Shown: positions 34,661 through 47,103 of the stretch, piece by piece | How the letters are laid out: each line of letters opens with the position of its first letter | Numbering within the stretch: the first letter of the stretch is position 1 | NCBI GenBank assembly: GCA_002914845.1 | Contig: JXTC01000085.1 | Span: forward strand, 908,095 to 972,094 | Length of the DNA: 64,000 nt | Direction: 5' to 3' | From: Trema orientale | Lineage: Eukaryota > Streptophyta > Magnoliopsida > Rosales > Cannabaceae | Translations under genes and position numbers: made by a program | Notes under the pieces: model-generated | The model's database searches: none | The model's input: only the letters and a program-made list of their open reading frames with translations | Told to the model about the DNA's origin: nothing

Positions 34661-37023
34661 TCAGGGAGGTTCGTAGATGGATGGAGATGGTCTAGAAAGA
34701 CCTTTCCCAAGTGTCTTAAATTTTGGCTTCCTCCCATAATAGTACGATGGAGCTTCTGAATTATTTGTACATTCTGTGACATCTGTTTTTTCCCCTTTAG
34801 TAGATTTAGCATGGACACTCAAAGCTGTATGAGGCTCTTTTGGATGCTCTGTTTTAACTGTTTCAGCTGTGATTTTCTCCAAAATATCCACTTTAAAGTA
34901 AGAGGCCAATTCAGGTGGGTATTTTGTTGCTTTAAAGACATTAAAGACAACTTCTTCATCTTGGACTCATATTATCAATTCTCCTTTTTGTACATCTATA
35001 AGAGCCCTCCCAGTAGCTAAAAAAGGTCGACCAAGAATAATAGGTATTTTTTGGTCTTCTTCAATGTCAAGCACTAAAAAGTCTACTGGAAATATGAATT
35101 TGTCGACCTTAAAAAGCACATCCTCAATAATACTTTTGAGATACTTTATAGACCAGTCCACCAATTGCAAAGAAACAGTTGTTGGCTTCACTTTCCCAAG
35201 CCTAATTTCTTGTATACCGAGAGTAGCATTAGGTTTATACTGGCACCAAGATCACATGGAGCTCTTTCAAAGAACGAATTCCCAATGGTGCACGAAATAT
35301 TAAAACTCCCGGGATCTTTTAGCTTTGGTGGAAGTTTCTTCTGTGAGATCACACTGCACTCCTCAGTAAGTACTATTATTTCATACTCCTCTAATTTTCT
35401 TTTGTTGGACAAAATTTCTTTCAGAAACTTCACATTTTTAGGTGATTGAGCAAGAGCATCTGCAAAAGGTATGTTAATGTGGAGTTTCCTGAAAACTTCT
35501 AGAAACTTTGAAAACTTCTGGTCCAACTTCTGTTTGTAGAACCGCTGGGGATATGGAAAAGGAGGAAAATATGGTGGCGGGTTGTCTGGGAATAACTTTG
35601 ATCTTGGTTTTTCTAGTGCAATATGTCTTGTCTCAGATTGCCCTTGGGGTCGTGACTGCTGCTGACCGCTTGAAACTACAGGTGATGATAGAGCTGGTTG
35701 TGGTGGGTTAGCTAGAATTGGTTAGTTCGGTTGCTCCACTTGCCCATACTTCAAAGTTATCGCATTACAATGCTCCTTAGGGTTCACCATTGTAGTACTT
35801 GGTAAATTCCCAGGTGGTCGAGAGTTGATAGCCTCAGCTAATTGCCCCATTTGTATCTCTAGATTTCTTTGTGAGCTAGCTAAGTTGCGATATGAGTTCA
35901 CCAATTCTTGAGTAAGTTGAACGAGGCTCTGGATTGTTGTATCTGTCTTTGTCATGTACCGTGCAAAAACCTCATCAGGTGATGGCTTGGTTTGTACTTA
36001 TAGGCCAAACCCTTGTGGTAGTTGATAAGATTGTGGCTAAATCACATTCTGATTATTCTTCCATGAAAAGTTCGAGTGATTACACCATCCTTGATTGTAC
36101 GTATTAGAGTTTAGGTTATTGGGTGCCCTGAAATGAGGTTGAAATTGAGCTATGAACTGCACTTGCTCGAATTGTGTCAGGTTACCCATAGTACACTCCA
36201 TACTAGAATGCGCTCTTCTACAAAATTCACACACCAGTGATGGAGTGTGTATGGCATTGACGTTCATCTGCCCAATCTGATGAGTAAGAGCAGTCACTTG
36301 AGCAGTTAGTGCCGCCAAAGGGTCCACTTCATAAAGTCCAACAATTTTCTTTATAGATGACCTCTCAGTAGGCCACTGAAAACTGTTGGCCGCCATTTCT
36401 TCTAGCAGTGCATGTGCATTTTCAGGAGTCTTGGCCATTAGTGTACCACCAGTTGTAGCATCAACAATGGTCTTTGTCTGACCATTCAACCCGTTGTAGA
36501 ACATCTGAATTTGTAGCCAGCTAGGAATACCATGATGAGAACACTTTCAGAGCAAATCTTTGAATCGTTTCCAGGCTTCATAAAGAGACTTCACCTCATA
36601 TTGAGTGAGTTGTGTAATTTCATTCCTCATCTTCGCTGTCTTTGCAGGAGGGAAGAATTTTGCCAAAAATTTCTGGGCTAGATCGTTCCAGGTAGTAATG
36701 GTTCCAGATGAGAGTAAACTTAACCAATTTTTCGCTTTGTCTCGGAGTAAAAACGGGAACAATCACAGTCTAATGACATCATCAGTAACACCATTACATT
36801 TAAAGGTATCACAGATGTCTAGAAAATTGACGCTATGGGCATTTGGATCATCATTCGGTAGCCCATTGAATTGTACAGAAGTCTAAATCATCTGGATAAT
36901 AGCCGGCTTGATCTCAAAACTATTAGCTTGAATGGTCGGACATCTTATCCCTGACGAAATCTCGTTGATTACAGGCAAAGCATAATCACGTAGTGCCCAG
37001 TTGTCTTCTCGTTCATCAACCAT
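34661..37023 (-). pseudogene. Retroelement gag-protease reading frame, interrupted by stops and frameshifts
   Basis: Begins MVDEREDNWALRDYALP (ATG at 37023-37021). A retrotransposon gag capsid block at about 36547-36762 (KNWLSLLSSGTITTWNDL) is followed by a zinc knuckle CEFCRRAHSSMEC (CX2CX3HX4C). The aspartic-protease core at about 35190-35300 has the motif CDLGASINLM, where Asp-Leu-Gly replaces the usual Asp-Ser/Thr-Gly. A protease C-terminal block ILGRPFLAT sits near 35000. Several in-frame stops and frameshifts break it (for example after PAIIQM), so translation is not expected. Polymerase motifs are absent. The reading ends at about 34661, the point where related elements enter the reverse transcriptase. 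Confidence 0.85.
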
Positions 37024-37116
37024 AGTGATTAAAACAAAATAAAGAAAAAGTTAGAATAAGACTAAGGTTATTTGGTATCAATATTAGTAAAAGAAAATTC
37101 AATTAAAACAATCCCC

Positions 37117-38740
37117 GGTAAATAATTGCAAGTACACAGTATCACGAACAAGTAATATAATGATTAGTATAAGTATCGTCCCACGGAGTTTAATTAACTA
37201 AAATTTTCTACTAAGTACTGAAATTGAATTAACCCTAGTTTTATCTAACTAATTAAAATTCAAAAATAAAGAAATTAAAATAAAAAAATAATAAAGAAAG
37301 TAAAAATAAAAATACTTAGACAAATATATAGCAAGAAAATAAATAGAAAAAAATATCAATACAAGACAACCTAGGACACCAACTTCACATTCCCAATCCT
37401 CTCAATTTTTTATTGTTTCTTCTTATTCCAATTAATTTTACCCAAGTGCCAATTAGATATCCTAATGTATATTACTAATCTCTTCCAAGACTTAGCAATA
37501 ATATCTTCACTTAATAATTTACTATATTCCTATGCAAATTGAATTAAGCAAAAGATTCATTAAGCTCTATGATTTCTTTTAAAATTGCATAAATTTATGA
37601 GTATATTCCTATCCCAGACAATTTATGTTATTCTATTCATGGACATATTATAAACCTCCTCTTCCAATTCAGTGTAGAAATTTCTAATCAATTAATTGAA
37701 TGATCAAGTCAATCAAAAGCATTAAGCACAAACAGAATAAACACTTGGTAATGTAAAGAAAATTAGAATTAAAAATAAACTAAGAAAAATTAAAATTTAT
37801 GGTCAGGATCCATTGACATCCTAGAAATAAAATCTATTTCATAACTAAAAAAATAAAAAAAAAACTAAAACAGAAAAATAAAACTAAACAGAGAAATCCT
37901 GCAGTTGATGAGACTCCACTCCACTGCTCCTCTCTCTGGACTACAGTGTTTCTCTCTCTAGAATATGATATTTTTTTCCTCTGTCCCATAGCCCTTTTAT
38001 AGCTGATGAGAGAAAGTTCCCCAATCATTCACAGATTCTAAAGCTGTATTTTGATTGGTAGAGTGATGTGGCGTTTCTCAAATTTTATTATTTATCTCTT
38101 TCTTTTTCTCTCTCTTTCTCCCACGTTTTTATACAAAATCTAGTGCTTTGCAAATAATCGTATGCGGCATGAAACGGTGAGCTCTGCACTAAACCATGTG
38201 CAAATTGGAAGAAAGAAAATATTGACTCAGAAAACTGACGTGGCTTGGACTGGTTTGCGAAGCAGGCGATTGTACGAGATATGTGCTACATAGGATCCGA
38301 CCGACTTAAAGGAACTCTGTGCCAGCTGCCAGCTCACGGGCCCCACATGTCTCCTGCCTCAGACGCGCTTCTTCTTGCAAGTGCAGCTCACGCGCACATT
38401 AGATGGATCACAAGCTTGATCTGACGGCTACAAAATGCTCATTCTCCTCTTTCTTACTCACGCGAGTGGCTTCTGTTTTAAACTGAATTTTTTCTTTTTT
38501 TTTTAACATGATTCAAGTAAAATTAAATTTAAATTAAAACCTAAATCTAATAAAGCGCAATTCAAATTAAATAAACTTAAACTAATAAAATAACATAAAA
38601 TTAAATAAAACTAACTCTAAACCAAAATAAAACAAAACAACTTACATTACTTAAAATATAAATTAAAATTACTCTAAGACACACATTTTTAATGAATAAA
38701 AAGCATAAATAACTCTATTTTTATAGAGATAGAGTTATCA
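37117..38740 (-). repeat. 5' LTR of the gypsy element (about 1.6 kb)
   Basis: Partner of the LTR at 31584-33214. The low-coordinate side adjoins the remnant primer-binding site ATCCCCGG (plus-strand sense). The high-coordinate side ends TTATCA directly before target repeat GTAGA. Confidence 0.9.
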
Positions 38741-39364
38741 GTAGACCCTCTAGCGAGGACGCTAGGCCCTTAACTAAGGGAGATTGTAACACTGTGAGTC
38801 CTACATTGGGTATGCTTTGGCAAGATTGTGGATATTTAAGTGGTGGTTCATGAACCTAAAAGTACCTTCAAGCTAGTACTTTTAAGTGAGGCTCAATGGT
38901 GTTAAAAATGTGACTTACTCTTTTAGCATGTGCAAATAATAAAAGGGTTTGTTTACTAATAATAACGTATTCAATCTCACACTTTTAAATGGAATTAGAG
39001 ATGTAAAGTGGGTCAGTTCGGCCCACATTTGATAAGCCTGCGAATGCATTGTACCGGACCTAGGCCCAGCCTACCTAAAATGTAAGGGGCCAGCATGGCC
39101 CACAAACCTAGCCCACATTTTATACGGGCCTAAGTGGACCATGCTTATACGAACCGAATATAGGCCAAAATATAGGATTAATTCTATTGTTGTTTTATAC
39201 TTTAAAATATCAAATATGTGTAAAAAATTAATATTCTCTCCTTACGTCTTTCTTTAAGGTGTTTGTGAGAACCCTATTCTCACCATTTGGGTGACTTTAA
39301 GTCGTCTTTTTTAAACGTTCTGGTTCTGTTTGGGTCTTTTTGGTGCTATTTGTATCCGGTAGTC

Positions 39365-40380
39365 ATGGATCTCAATGATGTTGAGCATTTGTGTGCTAGA
39401 TTGAATCTAGATGAGAATGATAGACTTATTCTACAGATAAATAGAGATGTATATACGAGTGGACGTGAGAGGATGGGATTATGCTTGGTAGGGAAGGTTT
39501 TGGGTACCCGTACTACAAATCGCGATAGACTTCGTCAGGTTTTACAACAAATCTGGCGTATTCCAAATACATTTTGAGTTGAACAGATGGATTCTAATAA
39601 CTTATTCATGTTTTCCTTTGGCAATAGAGAAGAACGACAAATAGTTTTCGCTGCGGGTCTTTGGTCTTTTGAAAACCAATTGATCTCTCTGGTTAAACCT
39701 AGTGGCCTTGGTGAGATTGCTACAACAAACTTTAATCTGGTGACATTTTGGATCTAGATTTTGAGCGTGCCTATTGCTTGTATAACTGAACGATGTGCAT
39801 ATATTTGGGGTTGTCGACTTCGTGATGTTGAGGAGGTAGAGGATATTTAGGGACAGATGAGGGTTCCTATAAGGATTGATGTTCGATAGCCACTTTGGAG
39901 GAGGATTCATTGTGTTATGGATAAGACACAGAATGAGGTGTCGCTTCTTTTACGGTATGAACACTTACCTGATTTCTATTTTTATTATGGTATAATCAGC
40001 CATAGGGCGAGAGAATATCCAAAACGTAGCAAAGAAGAACGTGGGGATGCGGCTTTAAAGCATTTACATTATGGGTCCTAGTTGAGGGCTCCAATGCCAG
40101 TGGCTAGGGCTAGGGGTAAAGTCATTCTTGTACAGAATACTAACAATGATATGTTGTCTAATCAAAATGCTAATTCTGGCTCTAGTTCTGCGAAGGTGGC
40201 AGAGGTTAGAGGATTAGAATTGGGTAGATCATATCACGTTCATGAATATAAGGAGTTAGAAAAACAGATGGAGATGTATGGTGTTTCTAATGTAGAACAA
40301 TTATCTCAAAGAAAAGATATAGAGATGGGTATCCTTTCTAAACCACCTTTAGATTGTGTGGGAAAAAAAGTTTGATGATC
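39365..40380 (+). pseudogene. LINE ORF1 (gag-like, DUF4283 type)
   Basis: Begins MDLNDVEHLCARLNLDENDR, continues through LFMFSFGNREERQIVFAAG and a zinc-knuckle-like region CYYGIIS-type near 39980, and ends in a basic, charged tail. This layout is that of plant L1 ORF1 nucleic-acid-binding proteins (DUF4283 plus zf-CCHC). In-frame stops and frameshifts occur at several points, for example after FNLVTFWI and after HLHYGS. Downstream is a Lys-rich segment at about 40660-40940. Confidence 0.75.
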
Positions 40381-41039
40381 TCTTCAGTTGGAAATGCTAA
40401 GAAGAAGGGTGTGGTTGATACAACAAATTTATGAGAAAAAGAAGCTGAGATATCCACTTTTGGACCCTAACAATCCCACATATAGGGAAGGCAGTGGTGG
40501 AGGTTGTTGTGGATCCCAAAACAACTATTTTTTCTTCTGAAGACAGTTTTACTCTGGGTAAGATGTTTCGGGATAATCTAAACTCAAAGAAAATTTTTTC
40601 TAAGTCGAAGACTTCCGTGCGTAATCAGTCTAGGAAGTTGTTGAAGCAAAAAGCCACTTGAAACCTAATTTGTCACTAAGCCCTAAGCATGCAAAATTCT
40701 ATAAGACAAAATCTCTATGCAAGTCTCGTAAGAAACGCTCCCCTATTAGTATGAAGAAGGGCGAACCATTACTTGATGAAAAAAATGGTGGAGCGAAACG
40801 AAAAATTTTGGAAGAAACAGAGGGTAGTGAAGGTGCAGGTAAGCGTATGAAGCTGGTGGGGGGTGTTGATACAGATGTTGATACAGTGGTTTCTGGGAAA
40901 TTATTGGCGAGTCCTGTGGTACAAGACCGCCAGGAGCTATGAGTGTGTTGTGTTAGAACGTACAAGGGATGGGGAACTCTTACACATTATAGACTTTACG
41001 AGCTTTTGTTCGTAAATATTCCCCATCTCTCATCTTTCT

Positions 41040-44000
41040 TTCGGAGATGAGACTTGCTAGTAATTGGCAATAAGAGTGAAGAATTAGGTTGAATTTGATA
41101 ATAGTTTTCATGTTAATAGTGAAGGCCGCAGTGGAGGATTGATTCTTCAATGGAATAAGAAGGTTGAGGTTACGGTTAACTCGTTCTCCAAAGGCCATAT
41201 TGATTCTACTGTTCAGTCTTCAAATGGTGGTTTTTAGTATTTTACCAGTTTTTATGAGAACCCAAAAGCATATCTAAGATTCTTTTTTTGGAAGCTTCTC
41301 AGACATCTACACACTCTCAATTCGTTGCCTTGGCTTTGTGGATGAGATTTCGACAAAATTTTGAGTTTATCTGAGAAGATTAAAGGCGTGAATCGTAATA
41401 CCTCAGCTTTTATAAATTTTTTAGCATTATCATATTGTAATTTGATTGATCTTATTTTCGTGGTAGTCCTTTTACCTGTTCTAATAAGAGAAAGGCAGAT
41501 GCTTTTATACAGGAACTGTTAGATCGATTCACTAGCAATGAAGATTGGAGAAGTTTGTTTCCATCAGCTAGAGTGGGGCATGGTGAGTGTGAGAATTCAG
41601 ATCATTGCCCTGTTATTCTTAGATGTAATGGTGGTGGTAATTTTTCGGAGGACCCTAGCAGACAGTTTCGATTCGAACCACTTTGGTTGGAAGTCCAGAT
41701 TTTCAAGATGAGGTGAAGACTTCCTAGTTGGGTGGTAATTTTTCGGCTGATCCTATTGAAAACTTGACTTCTAGTCTACTTCGTCGTGGGGACTACTTGA
41801 AAAGATAGGGGATATGGACTTTTGGCTCCATTAAAAAATCCATTGGGAAAACTATAAAGAGGATTAAAGAGTTATACTCTAGAGTTAATGTGGGAGAGTT
41901 CATAGGGGAGATTAAAATGCTTGAAAAGAAATTAGAAGAATTGCTACTTTCTGAAGAGGCTTATTGGAAATAACAATCCTGGTCTGAATGTTTGTCCTCA
42001 GGTGACAAAACTACTACTTATATTCATGCCAAGGCCTCTAATCGAAGGAAGAAAAATGCTCTCTCCAGAATTGAAGATTTCAATAGGTTGTGGGTTGAGG
42101 AGAATTTTGAAATTGTGAGGGCCTTAGAAGATTACTTCAGAGACATTTTTCAGTCCTCTAACCCAAGTGCGATGGCTTTGGATAGAGTAGCTGGGGCTAT
42201 TACCAATAGACTGCCAGAGGATTCTAGTCAATATTTGGATGCAAATTTTTCCTATGCTTGAAGTAACTTGGCTTTGTTTCAAATGGGCCCAACAAAGGTA
42301 CCTGGCCCTGATGGGTTTCATACCCTTTTCTTCTAGAAAAATTGGGGTATGGTGGGTGGAAGAGTAGCAAATGCATATCTCAGTATTCTGAATAAAGGCA
42401 GATCTATTGAACTAATGAATGAGACACATGTTGTTCTTATCCCAAAGAAGAAAGATCTGATGTCTGTGGTGGATTATAGGCCTATAAGCTTGTGTAATAT
42501 GACTTATAAAATTGTCACCAAAATGATAGCTAATAGGCTCAAAAAGGTTCTTATTGGTCTTATATCTCATAATCAGGGTGCTTTTGTTCCTAGCAGATTA
42601 ATCACTAATAATACAATTGTTGCTTTTGAACTTTTATATTCTCTTTGTTATAAGAATAATGGTCGGAAAGGATTCCTTGCGCTAAAACTTAATATGAGCA
42701 AGGCTTATGATTGGGTGGAGTGGATTTTTTTGGAACAGATTATGAAAAAAGTGGGTTTTGGGAGCATATGGATTAGTCGGGTGCTTAATTGCATTAGCAC
42801 TTCATTTTTTTAGGTTATTCTGAATAGCAAACCAGAAGGGCATATTATACCGTCTAGAGGCCTTTGCCAAGGATGTCTATTATCCTTGTGCTTGTTTTTG
42901 TTTTGTACGGAAGTATTTTCCTCATTATTACGGAAGGCAGAACTTGATGATGATTTGATGGGCTTTTGATGTTTAGTTTCTAGTCCAAGAGTAAGCTATT
43001 TATTTTTTATTGATGACAGTAATATCTTTGCTAGAGCAAATGCTCACGATTCTCAATCCATCTTAACAATTTTGACTGAATATGATATGGTTTCGGGCAG
43101 AAAATAAATATGGATAAATCCTCAATCACCTTATCTCCCAATGTCACTTGTGACAATCGGTCCTCTATTGTTAATATTCTTGGTCTTTCGGTGGTTCAGT
43201 CACGTGATGTCTATCATAGTTTCCCAACTATAGTGGGGAAGAGTAAGAAGCGGACCTTTGAGGGGATTAAAGAACGGATTTGGAAAAGGGTACAAGCTTG
43301 GCATAGGAATATGTTCTTAGCAGGATGTAGGGAGATATTGAACAAAGCAGTGCTTCAAATGATCCCGATCTATGTTATGAATTTGTTCAAAATTCCCACT
43401 GGCTTATGTAATGAGAACCGGTCACTATTTTTATAGTATTGGTAGGGGAGTAGGGACGGGCATAGGAAGATAGCATGGATTAAATGGGAAAGTGTATATT
43501 TACCAAAAAGCTTAGAGGGACTCGGGTTTAGAGATTTGCATCTTTTTAATGAAGCTCTTATGGCTAAACAGGCGTGGAAACTTATTTTTTAGCCTAATTC
43601 TCTTACCGCGTTAGTTCTTGAAGGGAAATACTTCAACCGTTCATCTTTTTTGCTCACTGAAAATAAAGGGAATTCTTTATGGCTTTGAAAGGGCTTTTTG
43701 TGAGAGAGAGAATTACTTTCTAAGGGCTTACACTGGCAGGTGGACAATGGCAGATCAATTAAGTTTTTTCAAGATCGTTGGATTCCCAGACCGACGACTT
43801 TCAAACTTATCACTCCAAATAACTCGACCCCATGTGCAAGTGATTTTATCTCTCAGCTTGGTGTTTGGAACGAGGAAGCCATTCCAGCCAATTATTTTCC
43901 AATTGATTGGGAAAACATTCTTGCTATTTCTTTGAGCTTTAAGGATAAAGAAGATGTTTTAATCTGGCACTATAATCGTAATGGGAAATATTCGGTTAAA

Positions 44001-44990
44001 GCTGGATAATGTCTGGCTTTGGCAGAATCTTTTTTGACTAGCTCTACTCTATCGCTTAAAACAAAGTGGTGGAAAGGGTTGTGGAAGCTGAAAATTCCTC
44101 CAAAGGTTCATATTTTGGTTTGGAGGATTTTTCATAATGTTATTCCAACTACAACTAATTTGCTCAAGGGAGGAATTGTGAATGATGATTGTTGTCCTAT
44201 TTATGGCTGGTCTCCTGAGGATGCTGTCCATTGTTCTTTATTGTGAGCAAGTCCAATTCGTTTGGATGTGTTCAGATTTTTGGGTGTTAATCCGACCTCT
44301 ACTTTGTGGCTCTATGAGTCCTTTTCTCCCTGCTTTTTTCGCTATGGTCTCTAAGGAGTCATTTAAATGCTTTTGTGCTCTTCTTTAGGCTATTTGGAAT
44401 AATCACAACAATGTTGTTCATGGTGGTTGTGGTCGCTCGGCGAATGATTTGGTCGATTTCAGTTTTAGCTATCTTGAAGAGTTTCAACTCTCCTCATCTA
44501 GGCTGGCTAATGTTTCTTCTTCTTCGACTCATGCTACTGCCCTATGTTGGTTATATCCGAGTACTGGTGGTTTGAAACTGAATTCAAATGTGGCGATTTG
44601 AGAGGGGACTAGTTTTATTGGTATGGATGGAGTTGTTAGGGATTGTATGGGTATGGTGGTAGCATATTAGGCGGTGAAACTCTGGGGTGAATTTTCGGTC
44701 TTACTTGGAGAATTGATAGCTCTCCGAGAAGGTTTGAGATTAGTTGTGGAAAAGTCCTCTCTATATCTATTGCTAAAATTGATGCATCAGAAGTGGTCTC
44801 TCTTTATCATTCTTGTGATTCTTTTTCGCCTTTTTTTCTTTTTATTTTTAATATAAGAAACTTCTTAGGGATGGTTCTTGTTACCATGTTTCTCGGTCTG
44901 GGAATATGGTAGCTCATTCGCTAGCTTCTTCAGCATTTTTATTTCACGAGGATAAATTTTGGGTTGAGTCTTGCCCATCCTTTATCTCAT
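41040..44990 (+). pseudogene. LINE ORF2 (endonuclease, reverse transcriptase)
   Basis: The endonuclease domain has scattered fragments at 41040-41720, ending SDHCPVILR. The reverse transcriptase is clearest at 42290-43420: VPGPDGFHTLFF, then LIPKKKDLMSVVDYRPISLCN, then NQGAFVPSR. The catalytic FFIDD box is at about 43003-43017, in place of the usual YxDD. A zf-RVT block (GLWKLKIPPKVHILVWR) lies at 44070-44240, and remnants of an RNase-H-like domain follow. In-frame stops (for example after CISTSFF at 42813) and frameshifts abolish it. Confidence 0.88.
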
Positions 44991-45465
44991 CTTTTGTAAT
45001 GGCTGACTTATTGGAATAAGATTCCACTATTTTCTCTCAAAAAATAATATCAAATATGTACTTATATGGACTAAAATATAAGCCTAAAACTAATAAATCA
45101 TATTCTTTTAAAATTTGAATAAATTGAAAATAAACAAAAATAAATAAATAAATAACATTAAAAGCATATAAATAGAAATATTTAATTAAAAAATATATTT
45201 AAGGTTACATATAAAATGACTAAATATGGGCTTATTGTGGGCCTTTAAAAATATGGGACAGGTCAGGCCGATGTACCTATTGTTAAGAGCCAGCCCAATC
45301 CCTTCTATATGTATCGGGTCGGGCCGGTACTGTACCTTTTCTTCAAAATATGGGATAGCCCACAAAATTCGACTCACATTGATGTCTCTAAATAGAATAA
45401 GTTATTCCATACAAATCGGACTAATTTAGGACCATAATAAGATAACTCTATGGACTGAGATCTGT

Positions 45466-45702
45466 CGTCCCATTTTGTTGTCTCATCCACTTAAAATCAT
45501 ACAACTCAATACTTTTTTAGTAATCACTATCTTAAAAAAATTAATTTGTTTAATTGATATCATATTTTATTTTGAGTTGTCTATTTTTAAGTAGATGAGA
45601 CAGAAAATAAGACAGCAAAATAATTAATTTATTTTATTAATATTATATTTTGTTCTGAATTATCCATTTTTAAGTAGATGTGATAAGACAACAAAATAGG
45701 GT
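45466..45702. mobile_element. Palindromic MITE-like element
   Basis: The left end at 45470-45500 reads CATTTTGTTGTCTCATCCAC. Its inverted partner ends at 45702 (AAGACAACAAAATAGGG). A third, partial copy of the right-end sequence (GATGAGACAGAAAATAAGAC) is near 45593-45612, so the element has a nested or repeated terminus. No target duplication was fixed. Confidence 0.55.
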
Positions 45703-47103
45703 AAAGCATATACAAGTCCATAACTCTGGTAATAATTACATTACAAATCGAAATCTCTTTGGCTGAAATAAATAGTATACGGCAAACAAAACAAAAAAAC
45801 CCATTTAATTTTAATGTTTCTTAATCGTTTTGGTACTGTGTAGCTATCCGCCTGATCATTTCTTTATTGGGCACAGCCAAACTTCCGGGCATTTTGAAGG
45901 GAAAAATTAAAAATAAAAACTCCTTTTTCAATAGAAAATGTTAATAAAAAAAAAATCAGTTTGGTCACTATCTTGCCAAGTCCAAGTTGGCAACTTATGG
46001 AGTTGGGACAGTAACTAGTCTTTTCAAGTACGATAATTTTTCATTTTGTTCGCTAATAATAGTTTTCAATCACATTTTCACAAAAAAAAAAAAAAAAAAA
46101 AAGGTAGTCTTCAATCACAAATATTAAATAATTAAATGCTATATGTAGTATTACATTATGGTTTATACCAAGAAGTGTACTTCCCCACACCATAAGTGTT
46201 CAAACAATTTTTTATTACTCAAAGTCACTATCTCATTCTATTTAATTATATACATATCCAAGAGTTAGACCGAATCAAATTACAAGCCAGGGAATATAAT
46301 GAGCGTCAAAAGAACTAAAGAAGGATGATCAGATGGAACTATCTAGCTAGAAAGGCACAACTCAATAATTATTAATGCTAATTAACAGTCAGAAAAGTCC
46401 AAACAAGTAACTGTTGATGCAAATACTTCTCAGTCCTCAAGGGGGAAAAATTAGTGTTATTCATCTATTTATTTATATATATCCGTAGGAAAATTATTTG
46501 ACAGCGAAGCAATGGTACAAATTACAAATATGAAATATGAAACATGAAGCACCGGCCCACATAAAATGCCCTTGGTCAGAAGGATTACTTCATATCCATA
46601 CATCTTTCTGAAAGGTCAGGGAAACCCCTCATCAGAATCTTCCTATCTCAATCATCATCTTAAGTACTCATCCACCATATTAGTTCTACGACATACCATC
46701 ATTATTTCCGAATTCCTGCATACATGTATAAGCACATATATACGTACACTATATAAAGGAAGCCTATAGGCTATGTCACATAGATTATGTGTGAATTTTC
46801 AGAACATGACAATATGTATATATATACACACATGCTAGCTAGTACTGCTGTAGACACATATTTAATCATTTTACAAAATACATATGTATGTTGCAATATA
46901 TCCTTTTCACTATATATATATATATATATATATATCATACAAAAACTAATAGTAATTAAGGATCTTATAAGAATATTTGTGACAAAATCAATGAAATAAA
47001 GATCATATTCATTTAAAAAAAAAAAAAAAACCTTAATAAAAGGGAAGATTATAATATAAAGTTGTTGTCTGGGCCTGCATTATTATTTTGGTTGATTATC
47101 TCG
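45703..47103. other. Intergenic region downstream of MIR160
   Basis: AT-rich spacer with an A run near 46081-46102, a TA repeat at about 46912-46935, and a T-rich stretch. No reading frame or RNA gene was recognised. Confidence 0.45.

Larger units (their letters stand above)
31584..38740 (-). mobile_element. Ty3/gypsy LTR retrotransposon, non-autonomous (gag-protease only)
   Basis: A 7157-bp element in minus orientation, flanked by a perfect 5-bp target duplication GTAGA (31579-31583 and 38741-38745). LTRs occupy 31584-33214 and 37117-38740. They begin TGATAACTC in element sense, with a preceding polypurine tract TTTGGGGGTG. A remnant primer-binding site CCGGGGATTG follows the 5' LTR. Gag and protease are present, but reverse transcriptase, RNase H and integrase are missing. 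The protease tail runs to the segment that normally precedes the reverse transcriptase and then stops, and the interior continues non-coding to the 3' LTR. This is consistent with an Athila/Tat-like element that lost pol and spreads with help from others. LTRs differ visibly by small substitutions, so the insertion is not recent. Confidence 0.9.
31145..38906 (+). mobile_element. TRIM (terminal-repeat retrotransposon in miniature) 1, split by a gypsy insertion
   Basis: A degenerate left LTR (about 31145-31253) is followed by a primer-binding-site-like TGGTATTCAGAACCG at 31254. A short non-coding interior runs to 31583. After the 7.2-kb gypsy insert it resumes at 38746 with CCTCTAGCGAGGACGCTAGG, reaches the purine tract AAGGGAGAT, and ends in the right LTR (38785 to about 38906, starting TGTAACACTGTGAGTCC). 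The two halves align with the uninterrupted relative at 57832-58250 across the break. The interior of this copy is longer than that of the relative and includes tandem CTTTGGGACCCTATT units near 31425-31470. Confidence 0.7.
39220..45045 (+). mobile_element. L1-type non-LTR retrotransposon (LINE), decayed
   Basis: A 5826-bp insertion with a perfect 14-bp target-site duplication AATATCAAATATGT (39206-39219 and 45046-45059). It sits within the hAT MITE. ORF1 and ORF2 are both present in order, and the 3' end is an A-rich CTCAAAAAATA tail. It retains endonuclease, reverse transcriptase and zinc-finger/RNase-H-like parts but is riddled with stops and frameshifts. Confidence 0.9.
38996..45390. mobile_element. 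hAT-type MITE split by a LINE
   Basis: Starts TAGAGATGTAAAGTGGGTC and ends CATTGATGTCTCTA, so TAGAGA ends are inverted partners. Flanked by 8-bp repeats AATGGAAT (38988-38995) and AATAGAAT (45391-45398), one mismatch. Both halves are rich in GGCCCA/GGGCC repeats, as in common plant TAGAGATGT hAT MITEs. The LINE occupies the interior, from 39220. Confidence 0.75.
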
